Positions 42,009-50,012 of a stretch of DNA of 51,566 bases are shown here, one piece after another. The notes under the pieces were generated by a model. That model ran no database searches and was not told the DNA's origin. It worked only from the letters and a program-made list of their open reading frames with translations. The position numbers and the translations under genes are program-made. The stretch is from Oscillospiraceae bacterium (GTDB lineage Bacteria; Bacillota; Clostridia; Oscillospirales; Acutalibacteraceae), in the NCBI GenBank assembly GCA_015066015.1, contig SVPE01000014.1, positions 1 to 51,566 on the forward strand, given 5' to 3'. The stretch's first letter is position 1; the number at the start of each line of letters is the position of its first letter.

Positions 42009-42569
42009 ATGGGACTTTTTGATAAACTGAAGAACAACCCTGCTCCTGCACCGCAAAAGGCGCAGACGGGCACAAATAAAAGCGTAAAGATTACTTTCAG
42101 CTCACTCCCTGACACTCTTGACGGCTTTAAAGCACTGCCTGAAGCAAAAATGGATAATCCTTTCAGCACAGCGGCACTTACAGTTCTTGCCTTTTGTTTT
42201 TATCCCGAAAATAAGGATTTATCCTTGCAGATGCTTGACTTCTTAAGAGGACCGAGACCTCTCAGCGTTATGGATAAGCAGTTTATTGCTGACAGATTCA
42301 GAGATAAAGATTATGTTCCCCGTTCATATTTTGAGGGTGCAACACCGAACAACAACTATCTTCCGTCAGAGCCTTACTCAATAACTGTCAGCGAAAACCC
42401 TTATTCTTATCAGAATGAGGGCTATGCAACCCTTTATATCACCTCAGGCGGTGCAGACAGTCCCCGAAGTGTACAGCTGAGACTCGCCAAGGACGGCAAG
42501 TGGTATCTCTGGGAGCAGTACCTTCTTGCAGACATAAGAAAGCCTGAAAGTGAAAATCCCTGGGCGTAA
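42009..42569 (+). CDS. Uncharacterised cytoplasmic protein, last gene of the SPFH operon
   Basis: The protein has 186 residues, starts MGLFDKL like the DUF4428 protein (MGLFDKK) and has a Pro/Ala/Gln-rich segment (10-25). The remainder is a compact domain with SLPDTLDGFKALPEAKMDNP, STAALTVLAFCFYP and RDKDYVPRSYFEGATP. It resembles small proteins annotated as DUF6935, but this is from memory only. It follows the TMEM43-like gene by 12 nt with AAGGAGAG, so it belongs to the same operon. Confidence 0.55.
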   Translation: MGLFDKLKNNPAPAPQKAQTGTNKSVKITFSSLPDTLDGFKALPEAKMDNPFSTAALTVLAFCFYPENKDLSLQMLDFLRGPRPLSVMDKQFIADRFRDKDYVPRSYFEGATPNNNYLPSEPYSITVSENPYSYQNEGYATLYITSGGADSPRSVQLRLAKDGKWYLWEQYLLADIRKPESENPWA

Positions 42570-42604
42570 AGAGGCAACAAATGAAAAAGATTGCAGCCAG
42601 AGAC

Positions 42605-42804
42605 GCACTCCGTAAGGAAGTGCGCCTCAGTTATATTCGCCTATCGGCGAGTGATATTGCTCTGCAGTGATATACGGCTCTGCCGTGTGATATTCGGCTA
42701 CACCGAGTTTTATGGCGAATATAATATCACAAAAGCCGTAGGCTTTTATATCACTTTTGCTGTAAGGCAAAAATATCACTGCAAACTTTAGTTTGCAATA
42801 TCAC
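42605..42804. repeat. Mirror-symmetric array of small hairpins spaced by GTGATAT / ATATCAC
   Basis: The left half has GTGATAT at 42651, 42667 and 42687. The right half has its complement ATATCAC at 42724, 42748, 42773 and 42798. Between consecutive copies sits a perfect small hairpin with a 3-5 nt loop (TGC/GCA, ACGGC/GCCGT, TCGG/CCGA, AAAGCC/GGCTTT, TTTTGC/GGCAAAA, TGCAAAC/GTTTGCA). TTATATTCGCC (42631-42641) is the exact complement of GGCGAATATAA (42715-42725), framing the left half. No repeat is long enough or constant enough to be CRISPR. Confidence 0.8.
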
Positions 42805-42917
42805 TTTTACACACCGAAAAAGAAATGTTATTTTCGGCAAGTATTTACCTTTCTCAAAGTATATAACCCACTATGACATTTTCAATCCGAAAGTGTCAAT
42901 TTTCATATAAAAAGAAA

Positions 42918-42951
42918 GCAGGGAGAACATTTCTTTACGAAGTGTTTCCCT
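42918..42951. repeat. Imperfect hairpin near the IS remnant
   Basis: AGGGA, ACA and TTC pair with GAA, TGT and TCCCT around TTTAC. The segment 42805-42980 holds nothing else that I recognise. Confidence 0.4.
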
Positions 42952-42982
42952 AATGGTACTTCTTTGCTTAGATGAAATTTAA

Positions 42983-43186
42983 GAAGCAATAAATTTGATT
43001 ATGGATAAAACCAACTCTCCGATAACTACTATCCACGGTATTAGTTATACAATGGGAGTTATGATTATTTCTGAAATTGGCGATTTCAATAGCTTTGATT
43101 CGCCTGACAAAACTCCAATCGTAAACGATACAAGGCAGGGAGTAGCGGTGAATTATATTTCAGGCACTTTACCTGAAACGGCATAA
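42983..43186 (+). pseudogene. IS110-family transposase remnant
   Basis: The frame reads LIMDKTNSPITTIHG, ISYTMGVMIISEIGDFNSF and DSPDK, which matches the Transposase_20 region of IS110-type transposases (TIPGIG...AEIGD...F.SP). The catalytic RuvC-like half, the start and the rest of the C-terminus are missing. The last ~85 bp are duplicated at 22113-22197. Confidence 0.6.
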
Positions 43187-43306
43187 AAGAAAAAAGCCGC
43201 AGATAAACTGCGACAAACAACAAAAATATATCAATCTGTTTTTAAACAAAAAAGGATGCGTGTTCAAATCCCTTATGAACACGCATCATGGTGCGAGAGA
43301 CGGGAC
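43102..43306. repeat. Right copy of the 205-bp direct repeat (contains the 3' end of intact tRNA-Leu)
   Basis: This is the partner of 22113-22317, in the same orientation and 20,989 bp away. Its right end lies inside the T-arm of the intact tRNA. Confidence 0.85.
43255..43287 (-). terminator. Terminator of tRNA-Leu
   Basis: GATGCGTGTTCA (43255-43266) and TGAACACGCATC (43276-43287) are perfect arms; on the minus strand CTTTTTTG follows. Confidence 0.85.
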
Positions 43307-43373
43307 TTGAACCCGTACGAGCTGCCCCACACGCCCCTCAAACGTGCGCGTCTGCCGATTCCGCCACTCTCGC
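43289..43373 (-). tRNA. tRNA-Leu (anticodon GAG), CCA encoded
   Basis: On the minus strand GCGAGAG (acceptor) pairs with CTCTCGC, followed by A and CCA (43291-43289). The anticodon arm is CACGT-TTGAGGG-GCGTG with anticodon GAG. The long variable arm (class II) and the T-arm ACGGGTTCAAGTCCCGT are intact. The total is 85 nt. A consensus promoter and terminator flank it. Confidence 0.95.
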
Positions 43374-43406
43374 ATATTAACTTGCCGTTCTTTCGAACGC
43401 TCGTAT

Positions 43407-43435
43407 ACTATACCACTACAAATCGGAATTGTCAA
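43407..43435 (-). promoter_or_regulatory. Promoter of tRNA-Leu
   Basis: On the minus strand TTGACA (complement 43430-43435), a 17-nt spacer, TATAGT (complement 43407-43412). Confidence 0.8.
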
Positions 43436-43513
43436 TAGTTTTAGTCAAAAAAATGTAAAAATATCAACTTTTTTAATATGTGAAAAAATATGCTTTTTTG
43501 TATCGGTATTCTG

Positions 43514-43542
43514 TTTACAACAGAGAGTTTTTTTGTTAATAT
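43514..43542 (+). promoter_or_regulatory. Promoter of the GH29 gene
   Basis: TTTACA (43514-43519), a 17-nt spacer, TAATAT (43537-43542), 36 nt before ATG 43579. Confidence 0.65.
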
Positions 43543-43578
43543 GTAAACATATGAATATGCGCAAAAAGGAGAAGACCT

Positions 43579-45054
43579 ATGACAAAAGCGGAATATCTTT
43601 TAAAAATTCAGAAGGTCATTGAAAACGGAAAATACAAAGCCGATTGGTCATCACTCTGCAATCACAAGGCACCTGACTGGTATGTGCATGACAAGCTCGG
43701 TATTTTTATTCACTGGGGAATTTACAGTGTTCCCGGCTACGGTAACGAATGGTATCCCAGATCAATGTATGACAAAAACTGCCGTGAGTTTGAACATCAC
43801 AGAAAGACCTACGGTGAGCATAAGGATTTCGGCTACAAGGATTTTATTCCTATGTTCAAAGCTGAGAAATTCAGCGCAGAAGAGTGGATTGAGCTTTTCA
43901 GAAGGGCAGGCATCAGATATGTAATGCCCGTTGCTGAGCATCACGACGGATTTGCGATGTATGCTACCGAATTCAACCGCTGGAATGCCGCTGAAATGGG
44001 GCCTTGTGTTGATGTTTTAGGTGAACTGAAAAGAGAATGCGAAAAGAAGGGGCTTACCTTCTGTGCCTCGACGCACCGTGCGGAGCATTACTTTTTCCTT
44101 AACCTCGGCAGAAGCTTTGAAAGTGATGTCAACGATGAAGCCTACGCGGATTTTTACGGACCTGCGGTGTATGTTCCCGAATTCGATTCGCGTACTATGG
44201 GCAAAACTACAGAGGATCCCCAAGGCCTTGGTGCAAGCGAAGAATGGCTTGAGGACTGGCTGGTAAGAACCTGCGAGCTTATAGATAAGTATCAGCCGTC
44301 AGTTCTGTATTTCGACTGGTGGATTCAGAATCACTCCTTCAAGCCCTATCTCAAGAAGCTGGCTGCCTATTATTACAACAGGGCAGAGGAATGGGGCAAA
44401 GAGGTTACAATAAACTACAAGCACTACGCTTTCCCTGACGGAGCTGCTACATATGATATAGAAAAGGGTGCGCTTACGGGAATTTCGCCTGTGCCCTGGC
44501 AGACTGACACAAATATCGGTAAGCACTCCTGGGGGTATATAAAGGATAACAAATACAAGAGCGCGCGTCAGGTAATAGGCGACCTTGTGGATATCGTAAG
44601 CAAAAACGGCAACCTTCTTATCAATATAGGCCCGAAACCTGACGGCACAATAACGAAGGAGGAAACCGACGTGCTTCTTACTATGGGTAAGTGGCTCGAG
44701 GTAAACGGAGAGGGTATTTACGGCACAAAGCCATGGAGATACTTCGGCGAAGGAAAGGTAAATGCCGAGGACGGTGCCTTCAGAGACAGTGATGAAAAAG
44801 CCTTTACAAATAAGGATTTCCGCTTCACCTGTAAGGAAGGTAAGCTTTATGCCTTCCAGATGCGTCCTGACGGAAAAAAGGTGAAAATTAAAAGCCTCAG
44901 AAGATGTGACATGAGATATGTTCTTTTTGATAAAATCGAGCTTCTCGGCTACGGTGAGGTTGAATACGTAAGGACAGATAAAGCTCTTGAGATAAAGCTG
45001 CCCGACGGGTATTCGTCAGAGCTTCCCGTCTGCTTTAAAATAAGCTTACTTTAA
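43579..45054 (+). CDS. GH29 alpha-L-fucosidase, cytoplasmic
   Basis: The protein has 491 residues and no signal peptide. GH29 features in order are KLGIFIHWGIYSVPGYGNEW (about 39-58), the substrate-binding AEHHDGFAMY (119-128), the nucleophile D246 in VLYFDWW, and SKNGNLLINIGPKPDG before the C-terminal beta-sandwich. The enzyme releases alpha-L-fucose with retention, typically from host glycans or milk oligosaccharides. AAAAGGAG precedes the ATG. It stands alone with its own promoter, just right of the tRNA-Leu. Confidence 0.92.
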   Translation: MTKAEYLLKIQKVIENGKYKADWSSLCNHKAPDWYVHDKLGIFIHWGIYSVPGYGNEWYPRSMYDKNCREFEHHRKTYGEHKDFGYKDFIPMFKAEKFSAEEWIELFRRAGIRYVMPVAEHHDGFAMYATEFNRWNAAEMGPCVDVLGELKRECEKKGLTFCASTHRAEHYFFLNLGRSFESDVNDEAYADFYGPAVYVPEFDSRTMGKTTEDPQGLGASEEWLEDWLVRTCELIDKYQPSVLYFDWWIQNHSFKPYLKKLAAYYYNRAEEWGKEVTINYKHYAFPDGAATYDIEKGALTGISPVPWQTDTNIGKHSWGYIKDNKYKSARQVIGDLVDIVSKNGNLLINIGPKPDGTITKEETDVLLTMGKWLEVNGEGIYGTKPWRYFGEGKVNAEDGAFRDSDEKAFTNKDFRFTCKEGKLYAFQMRPDGKKVKIKSLRRCDMRYVLFDKIELLGYGEVEYVRTDKALEIKLPDGYSSELPVCFKISLL

Positions 45055-45072
45055 GAAAATTGATTTTTTGCA

Positions 45073-45102
45073 TTGACATATTTAATGTATTTGTGTTAAT
45101 AT
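45073..45102 (+). promoter_or_regulatory. Promoter of the PrsW-like gene
   Basis: TTGACA (45073-45078), an 18-nt spacer, TAATAT (45097-45102). Confidence 0.65.
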
Positions 45103-45124
45103 TCAAAAAACGGAGGTCAAAATA

Positions 45125-46192
45125 ATGGAAGATTTTCTGATTTATGCGGCGCTTTTACCTGCTATAGTTCTTGGCATCTTCATTTACAAAAAGGACAGGA
45201 CCGAAAAGGAGCCGCTTGGTCTGCTTCTGACACTGCTTGTGGCAGGTGTGGTTATCTGTTCACCTGTTGTAACGGTAGGCAACTTTATCGAGGATTTTCT
45301 GCTGTCTTTTTTGAGTGAGAGTTCTTCGGTTTACGTCTTTCTTGAGGCATTCATAGAGGTTGCCCTTGTTGAAGAGGGCTTCAAGTGGCTGGCTCTTATC
45401 ATAGTTACAAAGGACAATAAGAATTTCAACAGCGTCTTTGACGGAATGATTTATGCTGTTTTTGTTTCACTCGGATTTGCGGCTTATGAAAACCTTCTTT
45501 ATGTTTCGAACGGCGGACTGGATGTTGCTTTGATCAGAGCCTTTACTGCAGTTCCCGGTCACGTTTTTGATGCTATATTTATGGGCTATTATTTCAGCTG
45601 GTATCATATTAATAAGACAGCAAATCAGTGTGAGAAAAAGCTTGCAGACCTTGGCGCAGTTCCCAAGGGAAGAAGCAGCTTTACATATAAAAAGGAGCTT
45701 GCACTCAGTCTTATTGTTCCTGCCCTTGCTCATGGATTTTATGATTACTGCTGTTTTGTCGGAACAGTCGGTACGATGATAGTTTTCTATATCTTTGTAA
45801 TTTTCCTTTATGTCTTCTGTTTCAGACGTGTCATAAAAATGTCAAAGGGCGATATGATTGACACCAAGAGGGCGCTGGTTATGCTCTGTAATGAATATCC
45901 TATCATACGTAAAATTGTGCAGAAAATTCACGATGCCGAAAGAGAAAGCACGGAAAACTGGAGCGCACCCGTGAAGCCTGTCGAATTTGAGGATGTCTGT
46001 GACTATCTCAAGTATATACATAATTTCAAGCTTTACCGTGCAGTTGACGTTCTGATGACAACAAAGGTCGAGGATGAAGCGGTGAATATGGATAAGGTGG
46101 AGACCTTTGACGATTACTCAGAGGAAGTCAAGGCTGAAGCCGAGGAAGCAGTGCCTGTCAATAATGTTCAGTACAGTGGCGACACTTTCTGA
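45125..46192 (+). CDS. prsW: PrsW-family intramembrane metalloprotease
   Basis: The protein has 355 residues with about eight hydrophobic segments in the first 240. The PrsW signatures are present: EEGFKW (E83, E84, K87), FAAYENLLY (E122, N123), PGHVFDAIFMGYY (H146) and LAHGFYDY. A charged ~100-residue cytoplasmic tail follows. In Bacillus subtilis, PrsW makes the first cut in anti-sigma factor RsiW during envelope stress. No sigma/anti-sigma pair is in this window, so the substrate is open; CAAX-like or bacteriocin-related roles are alternatives. GGAGG precedes the ATG. Confidence 0.85.
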   Translation: MEDFLIYAALLPAIVLGIFIYKKDRTEKEPLGLLLTLLVAGVVICSPVVTVGNFIEDFLLSFLSESSSVYVFLEAFIEVALVEEGFKWLALIIVTKDNKNFNSVFDGMIYAVFVSLGFAAYENLLYVSNGGLDVALIRAFTAVPGHVFDAIFMGYYFSWYHINKTANQCEKKLADLGAVPKGRSSFTYKKELALSLIVPALAHGFYDYCCFVGTVGTMIVFYIFVIFLYVFCFRRVIKMSKGDMIDTKRALVMLCNEYPIIRKIVQKIHDAERESTENWSAPVKPVEFEDVCDYLKYIHNFKLYRAVDVLMTTKVEDEAVNMDKVETFDDYSEEVKAEAEEAVPVNNVQYSGDTF

Positions 46193-46203
46193 TAGATAAA
46201 TAA

Positions 46204-46314
46204 TAAAAAGCGGTTTAGAGTCTACATTCTGTCAGGATGTGGACTTTATGGTAAAGGAAGAAAAAGCCAGTTTATTGAAGGCACCTTTGAATATGTAACA
46301 ATTGAAGTAAAATA
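46204..46314 (+). pseudogene. C-terminal remnant of a small protein
   Basis: After an in-frame stop, the frame KRFRVYILSGCGLYGKGRKS, then QFIEGTFEYVTIEVK, runs to TAA 46314 without a start codon. It has protein-like composition and is followed by a strong terminator, as a real 3' end would be. No family is assigned. Confidence 0.35.
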
Positions 46315-46327
46315 AAAACAAAAACTC

Positions 46328-46364
46328 AGGTCACGGATGGCAACTGCTGTCCGTGACCTTTTTT
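46328..46364. terminator. Bidirectional terminator between the remnant and GH36
   Basis: AGGTCACGGA (46328-46337) pairs with TCCGTGACCT (46350-46359), followed by TTTTTT on the plus strand and GAGTTTTTG on the minus strand. Confidence 0.8.
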
Positions 46365-46365
46365 G

Positions 46366-48474
46366 TTATGCGTTTACTTTATCAATCAGTATAATCTTCG
46401 ACTGGAGTGTGCCTCCCATTTCAAATTCGAGGCCTACATTCATAAGGTAGTCGCCGCTGAAGGCTTCGGTTTTGCCGTCAATTTCAACATTGTAGCGTGA
46501 GTATCCGTCAAGACCGTCGAGCTTTATGCGGTAAAACTTGTCATTAAAGAAGGTGTTAACGTCTCTGCAAAGAAAGAGAACTGATCTTCCGTCTTTGACG
46601 TACTGTGTTGCAAAGATTTTGTCATCGTCAAAATTTGCAAGACGGTAGAAGGAACCGAACTGAACAGTTTCGCGGATTTCCTTATAAAGTGCAATGTATT
46701 TTCTGTGTATCTCAAGCTCCTGCTCGGTGTATTTTGTAAGGTTTCCGCCGATTGAAAGAGAGCCCTGCATGGTGACGTTGAAGCGGTAGTCGAAATCCTT
46801 CGGGCGGGAGTGACGGTTAGTGTCGGTAACCCACGCGCGCATACATTTTATCGGATAAAGCAGGGAAAAGCCCTGCTGAATTGTGAGTCTGTCAACGGGG
46901 TCGGTGTTGTCGCTTGTCCAGACCATATCAAAGTGTGAAAGTGCGCCAAGGTCTGCTCTGCCGCCGCCGGAAGCACAGCATTCAAGCTGAAGGCAAGGAT
47001 ACTTTGCTTTGAGTCTGTCGGCAATTTCATAAACCGCCTTTACGTGACGGTACCAAAGCTCCTGAGGATTTTCAAGGTTTTCGGCGCCGGTCTGTGAATA
47101 GGCTCTGTTCATATCCCATTTGATGTAGCTGATGTCATACTTGCTGAGCATTTTGTCCATTACATCAAAGACATATTCCTTGACCTCATCTTTTGTCAGG
47201 TTGAGTACAAGCTGCTGTCTCAGAAGGTCAGCTTCTCTTGTGTCATAATGATATGCCCAGTCGGGATGAGCGCGGTAAAGGTCACTGTCGGGGTTAACCA
47301 TTTCAGGCTCAAACCATAAACCGAAGCGCATACCGAGTTCCTTGACCTTGTCAATAAGGGGAGTGAGACCCTCCGGAAATTTCTCTTTGTTTACATACCA
47401 GTCACCAAGACCTGCCCGGTCATTTTTACGCTGCCCGAACCAGCCGTCATCCATAACGAAAAGCTCGCAGCCTATATCCGCGGCAATTTCCGCAAGCTTC
47501 TGCTGAGTTTCTGAGCTTACATCAAACCAGGTTGCCTCCCAGCTGTTATAAAGCACGGGAAGGGGCACTTTGTTGAAGCTTTTAGGGAGAATATGCTCAA
47601 CGGCATAGGAATTCATCTGATTGCTCATCTGAGAAAAGCCCTTGACGTAACCGCAGAAAACTGAGGGTGCGATAAACTCTTTGCCGGGCTTGAGGGTGTA
47701 GGAAAAGTCAAAATCGTTTATACCGATAACCGCTCTTGTAATACCTGCAAAGTCGCGGGAAATCTCAACCTTGTAGTTGCCTGACCAGGCCAGTGCACCG
47801 AAGAAAACGTCTCCCTCTTTTTCTGTCGCATTCTGTGAAAGGATGAAAAGGGGACTGTGGGTGTGGTTACTGCCGCCCTTTCTGTTTTCGTAGGTGAGAA
47901 CACCGTTTTTGACGGTGGTGCTTTCCTTGCGGAATTCTGCGCCCCAGGAGCCGTTGAAGTTGGTCGAAGAGTAGGGGCGTGTTGAAGGAAGTGTAAATTC
48001 AGCCGAGGCAATTTTGTTGAGAGTTACGGCTTTGTCACTTCTGTTTGTGATTTTCACGAAGCGTTCGATAATGTCTGTGTTTTCTCTGAGTCTGTAAAAG
48101 AGTGAGACTTCAATACCGTAGGGCTTGTCCTCGAGAATAATCTCCAGAAGGAAGGTGTCCTCGTCTTCGAAGGTGACATTGAAATCCTTGTAGGTGAGGT
48201 GAGCCTCTCTGCAGTTGTCATCGTAGGTGGCGGCAAATGCGGGAGTTCTGTAGCAGGTGCCGCCGTAAGGAATGTATTCGGTGCGTGCAAGATCTCTTGC
48301 CGAATGGTTTGAATTTCTCTCCCAGGGCTTGCAGGTGCATCTGTAGTCCTCGATATCGGCACATTTTCTGCCCCAGTGCTCGTGACAGATAAGACCGTCA
48401 GGATCAACGGAAATAACATAGTGGGTGTTTTTAGTCTCAAGGACAAAAACGCCTTTGTTTTCAAGAATCAGCAT
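46366..48474 (-). CDS. GH36 alpha-galactosidase, cytoplasmic
   Basis: The protein has 702 residues and no signal peptide. It has an N-terminal beta-supersandwich, then the barrel with FVMDDGWFGQR (about 339-349), WFEPEMVNPDSDL, the nucleophile D454 in YIKWDMNR, CASGGGRAD and the acid/base D522 in WTSDNTD. This full set is that of large bacterial GH36 enzymes that act on raffinose-type and other alpha-galactosides. It starts 2 nt after the GNAT gene (AAGGAGAG inside that gene's end), so it is the last gene of the minus-strand operon. Confidence 0.92.
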   Translation of the reverse strand: MLILENKGVFVLETKNTHYVISVDPDGLICHEHWGRKCADIEDYRCTCKPWERNSNHSARDLARTEYIPYGGTCYRTPAFAATYDDNCREAHLTYKDFNVTFEDEDTFLLEIILEDKPYGIEVSLFYRLRENTDIIERFVKITNRSDKAVTLNKIASAEFTLPSTRPYSSTNFNGSWGAEFRKESTTVKNGVLTYENRKGGSNHTHSPLFILSQNATEKEGDVFFGALAWSGNYKVEISRDFAGITRAVIGINDFDFSYTLKPGKEFIAPSVFCGYVKGFSQMSNQMNSYAVEHILPKSFNKVPLPVLYNSWEATWFDVSSETQQKLAEIAADIGCELFVMDDGWFGQRKNDRAGLGDWYVNKEKFPEGLTPLIDKVKELGMRFGLWFEPEMVNPDSDLYRAHPDWAYHYDTREADLLRQQLVLNLTKDEVKEYVFDVMDKMLSKYDISYIKWDMNRAYSQTGAENLENPQELWYRHVKAVYEIADRLKAKYPCLQLECCASGGGRADLGALSHFDMVWTSDNTDPVDRLTIQQGFSLLYPIKCMRAWVTDTNRHSRPKDFDYRFNVTMQGSLSIGGNLTKYTEQELEIHRKYIALYKEIRETVQFGSFYRLANFDDDKIFATQYVKDGRSVLFLCRDVNTFFNDKFYRIKLDGLDGYSRYNVEIDGKTEAFSGDYLMNVGLEFEMGGTLQSKIILIDKVNA

Positions 48475-48476
48475 AT

Positions 48477-49064
48477 TTACTCTCCTTCATACATCATATA
48501 GTAGTTATCGATGTTTTCTCTCTTCCAATGGTCGTGCTTTATAACTCTGAAGCCGAGCTTTTCATAGAATTTTACGTTTTCGGGATTCTGTGCTTCAAGA
48601 CCTAATTTGTATCCCTGCGGCACAAGGTCGGCAATACCCTTTCTGATAAGCTCCGTGGCAATTCCCTTGCCCTGGTGCATCGGGTCAACAAAAACGGGTG
48701 AAATTATATAGCAGTCCTCGGGGAAAACCTTTACATCCAGGTGACCGTATGCCATAAGAGTTTTTATCGTGTTCGGGAGGTAAAGGGCAAGAAAAATATA
48801 ATTAGGGCACATCAGAAAATCAAAAATATCATATTCGTTGTGTGCCCTTCTCCAGATGCAGATGCCGCGCTTTTCCTCGTCCTGATAAATGATGTCCTCA
48901 CGGTTTGAGGTTGTAAGCCGCTCTATCATAAAGTGATAGACATATTTTTTTCTGATTTTTTCATTTTTTGTGGCGTAGGAATGGACCGGGTCATTGACAT
49001 AAGCCTCTGCTGCCATACGGGCATAGTATTTGAGCTCTTTTCTTGTTAAGGGTCTTTTCTTCAT
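48477..49064 (-). CDS. GNAT-family N-acetyltransferase
   Basis: The start is taken at the second Met (complement of 49062-49064), since AGGAG lies 7 nt upstream of it and only 1 nt from the first ATG at 49070. The 195 residues show the GNAT core: SPVFVDPMHQGKGIATELI (acetyl-CoA loop QGKGIA), then LEAQNPENVKFYEKLGF. The substrate is unknown. The start overlaps the stop of the upstream hydrolase gene region, so the genes are coupled. Confidence 0.85.
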   Translation of the reverse strand: MKKRPLTRKELKYYARMAAEAYVNDPVHSYATKNEKIRKKYVYHFMIERLTTSNREDIIYQDEEKRGICIWRRAHNEYDIFDFLMCPNYIFLALYLPNTIKTLMAYGHLDVKVFPEDCYIISPVFVDPMHQGKGIATELIRKGIADLVPQGYKLGLEAQNPENVKFYEKLGFRVIKHDHWKRENIDNYYMMYEGE

Positions 49065-49066
49065 AA

Positions 49067-50002
49067 TCATTCTCCTGTGTGTTTATATATAAAATTTCTG
49101 ATTGTGCTCCAGTAAAGCTCCGGGTCTGTTGCAGCACACTGAGCGTGACCTGCACCGCTGATTATCAGCTTTTCCTTAGGGCAGGCGGCAGCGGTATAAA
49201 GTGTATCAAGCATATAAAAGGGTACAAAGGTATCTGCGTTTCCGTGAATAAAAAGGGTTGGTGTGCTGCTTTTTCTGACTGCCTCGGTGCAGCTTGCATC
49301 CCTGAAGGAGTAGCCGCCGCGCATCTCGCAGACAACAGAAGCGCTGTCAACTATGGGAAAGTCGGGAATAAAGGGAATATAGCCTCTGATTGTGCAGCCT
49401 ATCTGCTCATAAACGCGACTGTAGGCGCAGTCGGAAACGACTGCCTTTACCGATGAGGGCAGGTCGGCTTCACCGCTTGTGAAAAGCACCGTTGCCGCAC
49501 CCATGGAAAGTCCGTAGAGGATAAATTCAGCACCGGGATCGGCTTTTGCAATTTCATTTATCCACAGTATAATATCTCTTTTTTCAAGGTATCCCATACC
49601 TATAAGGTTGCCGCCGCTTTTTCCGTGAGCTCTGGCGTCGACGGCAAGAACAGAGAAGCCCATATCATAAAGGCATTTTGCAAAGTAGGACATATCCGTA
49701 GCCTTGCTTGAATAGCCGTGGCAGACAACAGCGTATCTGCTGTCCGAAAGAGGATTTTTCGCGAGGTAGCCGTGAAGTGAGAGTCCGTCATCTGAGCTTA
49801 TGTGCATTTCCTCGCTGTTTTCACTGAGCCATGTTCTGTTTTCAGTCATAGCACCGCTGAAAACAGAGTTATCTGCCTGTGACGGTGTATCGCGTACAAG
49901 GGCGATATTATAAATTATGTTTCCGATACCGAAAAAACAGCAGGAGCCGATTACATAAAGCACAAGGTAAACGATCAGTATAGTTTTAAGAATCTTTTTC
50001 AT
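49067..50002 (-). CDS. Membrane-anchored alpha/beta hydrolase (BEM46/FrsA-like)
   Basis: The start is at the ATG complementing 50000-50002 (GAGGTGG 6 nt upstream) rather than a GTG at 50011 inside that ribosome site. The 311 residues begin with a transmembrane segment (about 5-35). The hydrolase core shows VVCHGYSSKATD, AVDARAHGKSGG, the nucleophile elbow GLSMGA (S166), IHGNADTFVP with the acid Asp, and GAGHAQC with the catalytic His. It is probably an extracytoplasmic esterase-like enzyme of unknown substrate. It is the third gene of the NUDIX-APH-hydrolase-GNAT-GH36 operon. Confidence 0.8.
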   Translation of the reverse strand: MKKILKTILIVYLVLYVIGSCCFFGIGNIIYNIALVRDTPSQADNSVFSGAMTENRTWLSENSEEMHISSDDGLSLHGYLAKNPLSDSRYAVVCHGYSSKATDMSYFAKCLYDMGFSVLAVDARAHGKSGGNLIGMGYLEKRDIILWINEIAKADPGAEFILYGLSMGAATVLFTSGEADLPSSVKAVVSDCAYSRVYEQIGCTIRGYIPFIPDFPIVDSASVVCEMRGGYSFRDASCTEAVRKSSTPTLFIHGNADTFVPFYMLDTLYTAAACPKEKLIISGAGHAQCAATDPELYWSTIRNFIYKHTGE

Positions 50003-50012
50003 AAATTCCACC

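Noticed and set aside
42605..42804. CRISPR-like spacing of a short repeat
   Set aside because: The repeated unit is only 7 bp, changes orientation halfway, and the gaps are themselves palindromes of varying length; no cas genes are present.
22113..43306. Prophage or ICE
   Set aside because: Despite the tRNA-linked direct repeats no integrase, relaxase, replication, capsid or conjugation gene is present; only an island-like block is supported.
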